Below are positions 1 through 13,332 of a DNA stretch of 64,000 nucleotides, one piece after another. The stretch lies in assembly GCA_945910005.1 (NCBI GenBank), contig OX246743.1:14242587-14306586 (forward strand), read 5' to 3'. Below the pieces are notes generated by a model. The model was not told the origin of the DNA, ran no database searches, and worked only from the letters and a program-made list of their open reading frames with translations. A program made the translations under genes and the position numbers. Each line of letters opens with the position of its first letter. Positions within the stretch are counted from its first letter, which is position 1. The DNA comes from Isoperla grammatica (lineage: Eukaryota > Arthropoda > Insecta > Plecoptera > Perlodidae).

Positions 1-3000
1 GCGAGGAAACATGCGTTGTCCTAATATGTTCAAGAAGTGGCTTTCATGTCACTGACTAAGCGCAGGGTTTATCAAGTACAGTCACCTTCACAAGCGAGGA
101 AACATGCGTTGTCCAAATATGTTCAAGAAGTGGCTTTCATGTCACTGACTTAGCGCAGGGTTTATCAAGTACAGTCACCTTCACAAGCGAGGAAACATGC
201 GTTGTCTTCATATGTTGCATGTAGTTGCACTCATGTCACTGACTTAGCGCAGGGTTTATCAAGTACAGTCACCGTCACAAGCGAGGAAACATGCGTTGTC
301 TTCATATGTTGCATGTAGTTGCTCTCATGTCAGTGACTTAGCGCAGGGTTTATCAAGTACAGTCACCGTCACAAGCGAGGAAACATGCGTTGTCTTCATA
401 TGTTGCATGTAGTTGCTCTCATGTCACTGACTTAGCGCAGGGTTTATCAAGTACAGTCACCTTCACAAGCGAGGAAACATGCGTTGTCCTCATATGTTTC
501 ATGTAGTTGCGGTCATGTCACCGACTTAGCGCAGGGTTTATCACGTACAGTCACCGTCACAAGCGAGGAAACATGCGATGTCTTCATATGTTGCATGTAG
601 TTGCTCTCATGTCACTGACTTAACGCAGGGTTTATCAAGTACAGTCACCTTCACAAGCGAGGAAACATGCGTTGTCCTAATATGTTGCATGTAGTTGCTC
701 TCATGTCACTGACTTAGCGCAGGGTTTATCAAGTACAGTCACCTTCACAAGCGAGGAAACATGCATTGTCGTCATATGTTGCATGAAGTTGCTCTCATGT
801 CACTGACTTAGCGCAGGGTTTATCAAGTACAGTCACCTTCACATGCGAGGAAACATGCGTTGTCTTCACATGTTGCATGTAGTTGCTCTCATGTCACTGA
901 CTTAGCGCAGGGTTTATCAAGTACAGTCACCTTCACAAGCGAGGAAATATGCTTTGTCTTCATATGTGTCATGTAGTTGCTCTCATTTTACTGACTTAGC
1001 GCAGGGTTTATCAAGTACAGTCACCTTCACAAGCGAGGAAACATGCGTAGTCCTTATATGTTCAAGAAGTGGCTTTCATGTCACTGACTTAGCGCAGGGT
1101 TTATCAAATACAGTCACCTTCACAAGCGAAGAAACATGCGTTGTCCTAATATGTTCAAGAAGTGGCTTTCATGTCACTGACTTAGCGCAGGGTTTATCAA
1201 GTACAGTCACCGTCACAAGCGAGGAAACATGCGTTGTCTTCATATGTTGCATGTAGTTGCTCTCATGTCACTGACTTAGCGCAAGGTTTATCAATTACAG
1301 TCACCGTCACAAGCGAGGAAACATGCGTTGTCCTAATATGTTGCATGTGCTGCTCTCATGTCACTGACTTAGCGCAGGGTTTATCAAGTACAGTCACCTT
1401 CACAAGCGAGGAAACATGCGTTGTCATCATATGTTGCATTAAGTGGCTCTCATGTCACTGACTTAGCGCAGGGTTTATCAAGTACAGTCACCGTCACAAG
1501 CGAGGAAACATGCGTTGTCCTTATATGTTGCATGTAGTTGCTGTCATGTCACTGACTTAGCGCAGAGTTTATCAAGTACAGTCACCTTCACAAGCGAGGA
1601 AACATGCGTTGTCTTCATATGTTGCATGTAGTTGCTCTCATGTCAGTGACTTAGCGCAGGGTTTATCAAGTACAGTCACCTTCACAAGCGAGAAACATGC
1701 GTTGTCCTCATATGTTGCATGTAGTTGCGGTCATGTCACTGACTTAGCGCAGGGTTTATCACGTACAGTCACCTTCACAAGCGAGGAAACATGCGTTGTC
1801 TTCATATGTTGCATGAAGTGGCTTTTATATCACTGACTTAACGCAGGGTTAATCAAGTACAGTCACCGTCACAAGCGAGGAAACATTCGTTCTCTTCATA
1901 TGTTGCATGTAGTTGCTCTCATGTCACTGACTTAGCGCAGGGTTTATCACGTACAGTCACTTTCACAAGCGAGGAAACATGCGTTGTCTTCATATGGTGC
2001 ATGTAGTTGCTCTCATGTCACTGACTAAGCGCAGGGTTTATCACGTACAGTCACCGTCACAAGCGAGGAAACATGCGATGTCTTCATATGTTGCATGTAG
2101 TTGCTGTCATGTCACTGACTTAGCGCAGGGTTTATCAAGTACAGTCACCTTCACATGCGAGGAAACATGCGTTGTCTTCATATGTTGCATGTAGTTGCTC
2201 TCATGTCACTGACTACGTGCAGGGTTTATCAAGTACAGTCACCTTCACAAGCGAGGAAACATGCGTTGTCTTCATATGTTGCATGTAGTTGCTCTTATGT
2301 CACTGACTTAGCGCGGGGTTTATCAAGTACAGTCACCTTCACAAGCGAAGAAACATGCGTTGTCCTAATATGTTCAAGAAGTGGCTTTCATGTCACTGAC
2401 TAAGCGCAGGGTTTATCAAGTACAGTCACCTTCACAAGCGAGGAAACATGCGTTGTCCAAATATGTTCAACAAGTGGCTTTCATGTCACTGACTTAGCGC
2501 AGGGTTTATCAAGTACAGTCACCTTCACAAGCGAGGAAACATGCGTTGTCTTCATATGTTGCATGTAGTTGCACTCATGTCACTGACTTAGCGCAGGGTT
2601 TATCAAGTACAGTCACCGTCACAAGCGAGGAAACATGCGTTGTCTTCATATGTTGCATGTAGTTGCTCTCATGTCAGTGACTTAGCGCAGGGTTTATCAA
2701 GTACAGTCACCTACACAAGCGAGAAAACATGCGTTGTCCTCATATGTTGCATGTAGTTGCTCTCATGTCACTGACTTAGCGCAGGGTTTATCAAGTACAG
2801 TCACCGTCACAAGCGAGGAAACATGCGTTGTCTTCATATGTTGCATGTAGTTGCTCTCATGTCACTGACTTAGCGCAGGGTTTATCAAGTACAGTCACCT
2901 TCACAAGCGAAGAAACATGCGTTGTCCTCATATGTTGCATGTAGTTGCGGTCATGTAACTGACTTAGCGCAGGGTTTATCACGTACAGTCACCTTCACAA

Positions 3001-3678
3001 GCGAGGAAACATGCGTTGTCTTCATATGTTGCATGAAGTGGCTTTCATATCACTGACTTAGCGCAGGGTTTTTCAAGTACAGTCACCTTCACAAGCGAGG
3101 AAACAAGCGTTGTCTTCATATGTTGCATGTAGTTGCTCTCATGTCACTGACTTAGCGCAGGGTTTATCACGTACAGTCACTTTCACAAGCGAGGAAACAT
3201 GCGTTATCTTCATATGTTGCATGTAGTTGCTCTCATGTCACTGACTAAGCGCATGGTTTATCACGTACAGTCACCGTCACAAGCGAGGAAACATGCGATG
3301 TCTTCATATGTTGCATGTAGTTGCTCTCATGTCACTGACTTAGCGCAGGGTTTCTCAAGTACAGTCACCTTCACATGCGAGGAAACATGCGTTGTCTTCA
3401 TGTGTTGCATGTAGTTGCTCTCATGTCACTGACTAAGCGCAGGGTTTATCAAGTACAGTCACCTTCACAAGCGAGGAAACATGCGTTGTCTTCATATGTT
3501 GCATGTAGTTGCTCTTATGTCACTGACTTAGCGCGGGGTTTATCAATTACAGTCACCTTCACAAGCGAGGAAACATGCGTTGTCCTAATATGTTCAAGAA
3601 GTGGCTTTCATGTCACTGACTAAGCGCAGGGTTTATCAAGTACAGTCACCTTCACAAGCGAGGAAACATGCGTTGTCC
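1..3678 (+). repeat. Segmental duplicate block A, copy 1
   Basis: This block matches 18,580-22,257 at a constant offset of 18,579 bp with no length change. Shared private variants include TAACGCAGGG near 610, TTCACATGTTG near 867, GCAAGGTTTA near 1281, ACTACGTGCAGG near 2213 and CATGTAACTGAC near 2954. The only difference I noticed is C at 3328 versus T at 21,907. The match breaks at 3679 (CCTAATATG here, CCAAATATG in the partner). The block starts at the window edge and its partner continues leftward, so the duplicated segment probably extends outside the window. About 39 monomers. Confidence 0.9.
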
Positions 3679-4506
3679 TAATATGTTCAACAAGTGGCTT
3701 TCATGTCACTGACTTAGCGCAGGGTTTATCAAGTACAGTCACCTTCACAAGCGAGGAAACATGCGTTGTCCTAATATGTTGCATGTTGTTGCTCTCATGT
3801 CACTGACTTAGCGCACGGTTTATCAAGTACAGTCACCTTCACAAGCGAGGAAACATGCATTGTCTTCATATGTTGCATGTAGTTGCTCTCATGTCACTGA
3901 CTTAGCGCAGGGTTTATCAAGTACAGTCACCGTCACAAGCGAGGAAACATGCGTTGTCCTAATATGTTGCATGTAGTTACTCTCATGTCACTGACTTAGC
4001 GCAGAGTTTATCAAGTACAGTCACCTTCACAAGCGAGGAAACATGCGTTGTCTTCATATGTTGCAAGTAGTTGCTTTCATGTCACTGACTTAGCGCATGG
4101 TTTATCAAGTACAGTCACCTTCACAAGCGAGGAAACAAGCGTTGTCTTCATATGTTGCATGTAGTTGCTCTCGTGTCACTGACTAAGCGCAGGGTTTATC
4201 AAGTACAGTCACCTTCACAAGCGAGGAAACATGCGTTGTCTTCATATGTTGCATGTAGTTGCTCTTATTTAACTGACTTAGCGCAGGGTTTATCAAGTAC
4301 AGTCACCTTCACAAGCGAGGAAACATGCGTTGTCCTAATATGTTCAAGAAGTGGCTTTCATGTCACTGACTTAGCGCAGGGTTTATCAAGTACAGTCACC
4401 TTCACAAGCGAGGAAACATGCGTTGTCCTAATATGTTCAACAAGTGGCTTTCATGTCACTGACTTAGCGCAGGGTTTATCAAGTACAGTCACCTTCACAA
4501 GCGAGG
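3679..4506 (+). repeat. Array segment between duplicated blocks
   Basis: Ordinary 94-bp and 93-bp monomers linking block A to the 4.1-kb tandem duplication. From about 4030 the order of variants is a TTGCAAGTAGTTGCTTTCATG monomer, GCGCATGGTTT, GGAAACAAGCG, then CTCGTGTCACTGACTAAGCG. The same order is seen near 16.4, 26.7, 34.3, 41.6, 53.4 and 58.0 kb, so this is a recurring module. A private change, TATTTAACTGAC near 4266, replaces the TATGTTACTGAC of the other copies. No other feature is seen here. Confidence 0.8.
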
Positions 4507-7500
4507 AAACATGCGTTGTCTTCATATGTTGCATGTAGTTGCACTCATGTCACTGATTTAGCGCAGGGTTTATTACGTACAGTCACCGTCACAAGCGAAG
4601 AAACATGCATTGTCTTTATAAGTTGCATGTATTTGCTCTCATGTCACTGACTTAGCGCAGGGTTTATCAAGTACAGTCACCGTCACAAGCGAGGAAACAT
4701 GCGTTGTCTTCATATGTTGCATGTAGTTGCTCTCATGTCACTGACTTAGCGCAGGGTTTATCAAGTACAGTCACCTTCACAAGCGAGGAAACATGCGTTG
4801 TCCTCATATGTTTCATGTAGTTGCGGTCATGTCACCGACTTAGCGCAGGGTTTATCACGTACAGTCACCTTCACAAGCGAGGAAACATTCGTTCTCTTCA
4901 TATGTTGCATGTAGTGGCTCTCATGTCACTGACTTAGCGCAGGGTTTATCACGTACAGTCACTTTCACAAGCGAGGAAACATGCGTTGTCTTCATATGTT
5001 GCATGTAGTTGCTCTCATGTCACTGACTTAGCGCAGGATTTATCACGTACAGTCACCGTCACAAGCGAAGAAACATGCGATGTCTTCATATGTTGCATGT
5101 AGTTGCTCTCATGTCACTGACTTAGCGCAGGGTTTATCAAGTACAGTCACCTTCACATGCGAGGAAACATGCGTTGTCTTCATATGTTGCATGTAGTTGC
5201 TCTCATGTCACTGACTAAGCGCAGGGTTTATCAAGTACAGTCACCTTCACAAGCGAGGAAACATGCGTTGTCTTCATATGTTGCATGTAGTTGCTCTTAT
5301 GTCACTGACTTAGCGCGGGGTTTATCAAGTACAGTCACCTTCACAAGCGAGGAAACATGCGTTGTCCTAATATGTTCAAGAAGTGGCTTTCATGTCACTG
5401 ACTTAGCGCAGGGTTTATCAAGTACAGTCACCTTCACAAGCGAGGAAACATGCGTTGTCCTAATATGTTCATGAAGTGGCTTTCATGTCACTGACTTAGC
5501 GCAGGGTTTATCAAGTACAGTCACCTTCACAAGCGAGGAAACATGCGTTGTCTTCATATGTTGCATGTAGTTGCTGTCATGTCACTGACTTAGCGCAGGG
5601 TTTATCAAGTACAGTCACCGTCACAAGCGAGGAAACATGCGTTGTCTCCATATGTTGCATGTAGTTGCTCTCATGTCACTGACTTAGCGCAGGGTTTATC
5701 AAGTACAGTCACCTTCACAAGCGAGGAAACATGCGTTGTCCTCATATGTTGCATGTAGTTGCTCTCATGTCACTTACTTAGCTCAGGGTTTATCAAGTAC
5801 AGTCACCGTCACAAGCGAGAAAACATGCGTTGTCTTTATATGTTGCATGTAGTTGCTCTCATGTCACTGACTCAGCGCAGGGTTTATCAAGTACATTCAC
5901 CGTCACAAGCGAGGAAACATGCGTTGTCTTCATATGTTGCATGTTGTTGCTCTCATGTCACTGACTTAGCGCAGGGTTTATCAAGTACAGTCACCTTCAC
6001 AAGCGAGGAAACATGCGTTGTCTTCATATGTTGCATGAAGTGGCTCTCATGTCACTGACTTAGCGCAGGGTTTATCAAGTACAGTCACCGTCACAAGCGA
6101 GGAAACATGCGTTGTCCTTATATGTTGCATGTAGTTGCTCTCATGTCACTGACTTAGCTTAGGGTTTATCAAGTACAGTCACCTTCACAAGCGAGGAAAC
6201 ATGCGTAGTCTTCATATGTTGCAAGTAGTTGCTTTCATGTCACTGACTTAGCGCAGGGTTAACAAGTACAGTCACCTTCACAAGCGAGGAAACAAGCGTT
6301 GTCTTCATATGTTCCATGTAATTGCTCTCATGTCACTGACTAAGCGCAGGGTTTATCAAGTACAGTCACCTTCACAAGCGAGGAAACATGCGTTGTCCTA
6401 ATATGTTCAAGAAGTGGCTTTCATGTTGCTGACTTAGCGCAGGGTTTTATCAAGTACAGTCACCTTCACAAGCGAGGAAACATGCGTTGTCTTCATATGT
6501 TGCATGTAGTTGCACTCATGTCACTGACTTAGCGCAGGGTTTATTACGTACAGACACCGTCACAAGCGAGGAAACATGCGTTGTCTTCATATGTTGCATG
6601 TAGTTGCTTTCATGTCACTGACTTAGCGCAGGGTTTATCAAGTACAGTCACCGTCACTAGCGAGGAAACATGCGTTGTCCTCATATGTTGCATGAACTGG
6701 CCTTCATGTCACTGACTTAGCGCAGGGTATATCACGTACAGTAACTTTCCCAAGCGAGGAAACATGCGTTGTCTTCATATGTTGCATGTAGTTTCTCTCA
6801 TGTCACTGACTTAGCGCAGGGTTTATCACGTACAGTCACCGTCACAAGCGAGGAAACATGCGATGTCTTCATATGTTGCATGTAGTTGCTCTCATGTCAC
6901 TGACTTAGCGCAGGGTTTATCAAGTACAGTCACCTTCACAAGCGAGGAAACATGCGTTGTCCTAATATGTTGCATGTAGTTGCTCTCATGTCACTGACTT
7001 AGCGCAGGGTTTATCAAGTACAGTCACCTTCACAAGCGAGGAAACATGCATTGTCTTCATATGTTGCATGTAGTTGCTCTTATGTCACTGACTTAGCGCA
7101 GGGTTTATCAAGTACAGTCACCGTCACAAGCGAGAAAACATGCGTTGTCTTTATATCTTGCATGTAGTTGCTCTCATGTCACTGACTTAGCGCAGGGTTT
7201 ATCAAGTACATTCACCGTCACAAGCGAGGAAACATGCGTTGTCCTCATATGTTGCATGTAGTTGCTCTCATGTCACTGACTTAGCGCAGGGTGTATCACG
7301 TACAGTCACCATCACAAGCGAGGAAACATGCGTTGTCTTCATATGTTGCATGAAGTGGCTCTCATGTCACTGACTTAGCGCAGGGTTTATCAACTACAGT
7401 CACCGTCACAAGCGAGGAAACATGCGTTGTCTTCATATGTTGCATGTAGTTGCTCTCGTGTCACTGACTTAGCGCAGGGTTTATCAAGTACAGTCACCGT

Positions 7501-8637
7501 CACAAGCGAGGAAACATGCGTTGTCCTAATATGTTGCATGTAGTTGCTCTCATGTCACTGACTTAGCGCATAGTTTATCAAGTACAGTCACCTTCACAAG
7601 CGAGGAAACATGCGTTGTCTTCATTTGTTGCATGAAGTGGCTCTCATGTCACTGACTTAGCGCAGGGTTTATCAAGTACAGTCACCGTCACAAGCGAGGA
7701 AACATGCGTTGTCCTTATATGTTGCATGTAGTTGCTCTCATGTCACTGACTTAGCGCAGAGTTTATTAAGTACAGTCACCTTCACAAGCGAGGAAACATG
7801 CGTTGTCTTCATATGTTGCAAGTAGTTGCTTTCATGTCACTGACTTATCGCATGGTTTATCAAGTACAGTCACCTTCACAAGCGAGGAAACAAGCGTTGT
7901 CTTCATATGTTGCATGTAGTTGCTCTCATGTCACTGACTTAGCGCAGGGTTTATCAAGTACAGTCACCGTCACTAGCGAGGAAACATGCGTTGTCTTCAT
8001 ATGTTGCATGTAGTTGCTCTCATGTCACTGACTTAGCGCAGGGTTTATCAAGTACAGTCACCTTCACAAGCGAGAAACATGCGTTGTCCTCATATGTTGC
8101 ATGTAGTTTCGGTCATGTCAATGACTTAGCGCAGGGTTTATCACGTACAGTCACCTTCACAAGCGAGGAAACATGCGTTGTCTTCATATGTTGCATGAAG
8201 TGGCTTTCATATCACTGACTTAGCGCAGGGTTAATCAAGTACAGTCACCGTCACAAGCGAGGAAACATTCGTTCTCTTCATATGTTGCATGTAGTTGCTC
8301 TCATGTCACTGACTTAGCGCAGGGTTTATCACGTACAGTCACTTTCACAAGCGAGGAAACATACGTTGTCTTCATAAGGTGCATGTAGTTGCTCTCATGT
8401 CACTGACTAAGCGCAGGGTTTATCACGTACAGTCACCGTCACAAGCGAGGAAACATGCGATGTCTTCATATGTTGCATGTAGTTGCTGTCATGTCACTGA
8501 CTTAGCGCAGGGTTTATCAAGTACAGTCACCTTCACATGCGAGGAAACATGCGTTGTCTTCATATGTTGCATGTAGTTGCTCTCATGTCACTGACTAAGT
8601 GCAGGGTTTATCAAGTACAGTCACCTTCACAAGCGAG
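4507..8637 (+). repeat. 4.1-kb higher-order unit, copy 1 (lacks six monomers)
   Basis: This copy is followed directly by a second one. 4507-7080 matches 8639-11,212 at offset 4132, and 7060-8637 matches 11,755-13,332 at offset 4695. The 563-bp change in offset means the second copy carries six extra monomers. Shared private variants include CACTTACTTAGCTCAGGG near 5772, the 1-bp-short GGGTTAACAAGTAC near 6258, TCATGTTGCTGAC near 6422 and GGGTGTATCACG near 7290. Differences noticed between copies include 5472 (T versus A), TAGCTTAGGG near 6157, and TTATCGCATGG near 7845. Identity by eye is well above 99%. Confidence 0.87.
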
Positions 8638-8638
8638 A

Positions 8639-11600
8639 AAACATGCGTTGTCTTCATATGTTGCATGTAGTTGCACTCATGTCACTGATTTAGCGCAGGG
8701 TTTATTACGTACAGTCACCGTCACAAGCGAAGAAACATGCATTGTCTTTATAAGTTGCATGTATTTGCTCTCATGTCACTGACTTAGCGCAGGGTTTATC
8801 AAGTACAGTCACCGTCACAAGCGAGGAAACATGCGTTGTCTTCATATGTTGCATGTAGTTGCTCTCATGTCACTGACTTAGCGCAGGGTTTATCAAGTAC
8901 AGTCACCTTCACAAGCGAGGAAACATGCGTTGTCCTCATATGTTTCATGTAGTTGCGGTCATGTCACCGACTTAGCGCAGGGTTTATCACGTACAGTCAC
9001 CTTCACAAGCGAGGAAACATTCGTTCTCTTCATATGTTGCATGTAGTGGCTCTCATGTCACTGACTTAGCGCAGGGTTTATCACGTACAGTCACTTTCAC
9101 AAGCGAGGAAACATGCGTTGTCTTCATATGTTGCATGTAGTTGCTCTCATGTCACTGACTTAGCGCAGGATTTATCACGTACAGTCACCGTCACAAGCGA
9201 AGAAACATGCGATGTCTTCATATGTTGCATGTAGTTGCTCTCATGTCACTGACTTAGCGCAGGGTTTATCAAGTACAGTCACCTTCACATGCGAGGAAAC
9301 ATGCGTTGTCTTCATATGTTGCATGTAGTTGCTCTCATGTCACTGACTAAGCGCAGGGTTTATCAAGTACAGTCACCTTCACAAGCGAGGAAACATGCGT
9401 TGTCTTCATATGTTGCATGTAGTTGTTCTTATGTCACTGACTTAGCGCGGGGTTGATCAAGTACAGTCACCTTCACAAGCGAGGAAACATGCGTTGTCCT
9501 AATATGTTCAAGAAGTGGCTTTCATGTCACTGACTTAGCGCAGGGTTTATCAAGTACAGTCACCTTCACAAGCGAGGAAACATGCGTTGTCCTAATATGT
9601 TCAAGAAGTGGCTTTCATGTCACTGACTTAGCGCAGGGTTTATCAAGTACAGTCACCTTCACAAGCGAGGAAACATGCGTTGTCTTCATATGTTGCATGT
9701 AGTTGCTGTCATGTCACTGACTTAGCGCAGGGTTTATCAAGTACAGTCACCGTCACAAGCGAGGAAACATGCGTTGTCTCCATATGTTGCATGTAGTTGC
9801 TCTCATGTCACTGACTTAGCGCAGGGTTTATCAAGTACAGTCACCTTCACAAGCGAGGAAACATGCGTTGTCCTCATATGTTGCATGTAGTTGCTCTCAT
9901 GTCACTTACTTAGCTCAGGGTTTATCAAGTACAGTCACCGTCACAAGCGAGAAAACATGCGTTGTCTTTATATGTTGCATGTAGTTGCTCTCATGTCACT
10001 GACTCAGCGCAGGGTTTATCAAGTACATTCACCGTCACAAGCGAGGAAACATGCGTTGTCTTCATATGTTGCATGTTGTTGCTCTCATGTCACTGACTTA
10101 GCGCAGGGTTTATCAAGTACAGTCACCTTCACAAGCGAGGAAACATGCGTTGTCTTCATATGTTGCATGAAGTGGCTCTCATGTCACTGACTTAGCGCAG
10201 GGTTTATCAAGTACAGTCACCGTCACAAGCGAGGAAACATGCGTTGTCCTTATATGTTGCATGTAGTTGCTCTCATGTCACTGACTTAGCGCAGGGTTTA
10301 TCAAGTACAGTCACCTTCACAAGCGAGGAAACATGCGTAGTCTTCATATGTTGCAAGTAGTTGCTTTCATGTCACTGACTTAGCGCAGGGTTAACAAGTA
10401 CAGTCACCTTCACAAGCGAGGAAACAAGCGTTGTCTTCATATGTTCCATGTAATTGCTCTCATGTCACTGACTAAGCGCAGGGTTTATCAAGTACAGTCA
10501 CCTTCACAAGCGAGGAAACATGCGTTGTCCTAATATGTTCAAGAAGTGGCTTTCATGTTGCTGACTTAGCGCAGGGTTTTATCAAGTACAGTCACCTTCA
10601 CAAGCGAGGAAACATGCGTTGTCTTCATATGTTGCATGTAGTTGCACTCATGTCACTGACTTAGCGCAGGGTTTATTACGTACAGACACCGTCACAAGCG
10701 AGGAAACATGCGTTGTCTTCATATGTTGCATGTAGTTGCTTTCATGTCACTGACTTAGCGCAGGGTTTATCAAGTACAGTCACCGTCACTAGCGAGGAAA
10801 CATGCGTTGTCCTCATATGTTGCATGAACTGGCCTTCATGTCACTGACTTAGCGCAGGGTATATCACGTACAGTAACTTTCCCAAGCGAGGAAACATGCG
10901 TTGTCTTCATATGTTGCATGTAGTTTCTCTCATGTCACTGACTTAGCGCAGGGTTTATCACGTACAGTCACCGTCACAAGCGAGGAAACATGCGATGTCT
11001 TCATATGTTGCATGTAGTTGCTCTCATGTCACTGACTTAGCGCAGGGTTTATCAAGTACAGTCACCTTCACAAGCGAGGAAACATGCGTTGTCCTAATAT
11101 GTTGCATGTAGTTGCTCTCATGTCACTGACTTAGCGCAGGGTTTATCAAGTACAGTCACCTTCACAAGCGAGGAAACATGCATTGTCTTCATATGTTGCA
11201 TGTAGTTGCTCTCATGTCACTTACGTAGCGCAGGGTTTATCAATTACAATCACCTTCACAAGCGAGGAAACATGCGTTGTCCTAATATGTTTAAAAAGTG
11301 GCTTTCATGTCACTGACTTAGCGCAGGGTTTATCAAGTACAGTCACCGTCACAAGCGAGGAAACATTCGTTCTCTTCATATGTTGCATGTAGTTGCTCTC
11401 ATGTCACTGACTTAGCGCAGGGATTATCATGTACAGTCACCTTCACAAGCGAGGAAACATGCGTTGTCTTCATATGTTGCATGTAGTTGCTCTCATGTCA
11501 CTGACTTAGCGCAGGGTTTATCAAGTACAGTCACATTTACAAGCGAGGAAACATGCGTTGTCTTCATTGGTTGCATGTAGTTGCTCTCATGTCACTGACT

Positions 11601-13332
11601 TAGCGCAGGGTTTATCAAGTACAGTAACCTTCACCATTGAGGAAACATGCGTTGTCTTCATATGTTGCATGTAGTTGCCCTCATGTCACTGACTAAGCGC
11701 AGGGTTTATCACGTAAAGTCACCTTCACAAGCGAGGAAACATGCGTTGTCTTTATATGTTGCATGTAGTTGCTCTTATGTCACTGACTTAGCGCAGGGTT
11801 TATCAAGTACAGTCACCGTCACAAGCGAGAAAACATGCGTTGTCTTTATATCTTGCATGTAGTTGCTCTCATGTCACTGACTTAGCGCAGGGTTTATCAA
11901 GTACATTCACCGTCACAAGCGAGGAAACATGCGTTGTCCTCATATGTTGCATGTAGTTGCTCTCATGTCACTGACTTAGCGCAGGGTGTATCACGTACAG
12001 TCACCATCACAAGCGAGGAAACATGCGTTGTCTTCATATGTTGCATGAAGTGGCTCTCATGTCACTGACTTAGCGCAGGGTTTATCAACTACAGTCACCG
12101 TCACAAGCGAGGAAACATGCGTTGTCTTCATATGTTGCATGTAGTTGCTCTCGTGTCACTGACTTAGCGCAGGGTTTATCAAGTACAGTCACCGTCACAA
12201 GCGAGGAAACATGCGTTGTCCTAATATGTTGCATGTAGTTGCTCTCATGTCACTGACTTAGCGCATAGTTTATCAAGTACAGTCACCTTCACAAGCGAGG
12301 AAACATGCGTTGTCTTCATTTGTTGCATGAAGTGGCTCTCATGTCACTGACTTAGCGCAGGGTTTATCAAGTACAGTCACCGTCACAAGCGAGGAAACAT
12401 GCGTTGTCCTTATATGTTGCATGTAGTTGCTCTCATGTCACTGACTTAGCGCAGAGTTTATTAAGTACAGTCACCTTCACAAGCGAGGAAACATGCGTTG
12501 TCTTCATATGTTGCAAGTAGTTGCTTTCATGTCACTGACTTAGCGCATGGTTTATCAAGTACAGTCACCTTCACAAGCGAGGAAACAAGCGTTGTCTTCA
12601 TATGTTGCATGTAGTTGCTCTCATGTCACTGACTTAGCGCAGGGTTTATCAAGTACAGTCACCGTCACTAGCGAGGAAACATGCGTTGTCTTCATATGTT
12701 GCATGTAGTTGCTCTCATGTCACTGACTTAGCGCAGGGTTTATCAAGTACAGTCACCTTCACAAGCGAGAAATATGCGTTGTCCTCATATGTTGCATGTA
12801 GATGCGGTCATGTCACTGACTTAGCGCAGGGTTTATCACGTACAGTCACCTTCACAAGCGAGGAAACATGCGTTGTCTTCATATGTTGCATGAAGTGGCT
12901 TTCATATCACTGACTTAGCGCAGGGTTAATCAAGTACAGTCACCGTCACAAGCGAGGAAAAATTCGTTCTCTTCATATGTTGCATGTAGTTGCTCTCATG
13001 TCACTGACTTAGCGCAGGGTTTATCACGTACAGTCACTTTCACAAGCGAGGAAACATGCGTTGTCTTCATATGGTGCATGTAGTTGCTCTCATGTCACTG
13101 ACTAAGCGCAGGGTTTATCACGTACAGTCACCGTCACAAGCGAGGAAACATGCGATGTCTTCATATGTTGCATGTAGTTGCTGTCATGTCACTGACTTAG
13201 CGCAGGGTTTATCAAGTACAGTCACCTTCACATGCGAGGAAACATGCGTTGTCTTCATATGTTGCATGTAGTTGCTCTCATGTCACTGACTAAGTGCAGG
13301 GTTTATCAAGTACAGTCACCTTCACAAGCGAG
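8639..13332 (+). repeat. 4.7-kb higher-order unit, copy 2 (full length)
   Basis: This is the adjacent downstream copy of the unit at 4507-8637, longer by 563 bp at about 11,192-11,754. Its second half, from 10,454 on, occurs a third time at 43,662-47,268, and that copy also has the 563-bp segment. The longer form is therefore the more likely ancestral state. Private changes relative to the first copy include TGTTCTTATG near 9424, GGTTGATCAAG near 9451, GAAATATGCG near 12,770 and AAAATTCGTTC near 12,959. Confidence 0.87.
11192..11754 (+). repeat. 563-bp six-monomer segment, missing from the upstream copy
   Basis: This segment is present here and at about 44,400-44,962 (offset 33,208), but absent between the halves of the 4507-8637 copy. 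It holds unusually divergent monomers: CACTTACGTAGCGC, ATTACAATCACC, TGTTTAAAAAGTGG, GGGATTATCATG, CACATTTACAAGCG and TTCACCATTGAGG. The size equals five 94-bp monomers plus one 93-bp monomer, as expected for a whole-monomer deletion by misaligned recombination in the other copy. Confidence 0.82.

Noticed and set aside
6250..6290. Short or long monomers (GGGTTAACAAG, GGGTTTTATC, GAGAAACATG) as regulatory sites or recombination signals
   Set aside because: They are single-base indels inherited within duplicated blocks, useful as markers only; no recognisable site is formed.
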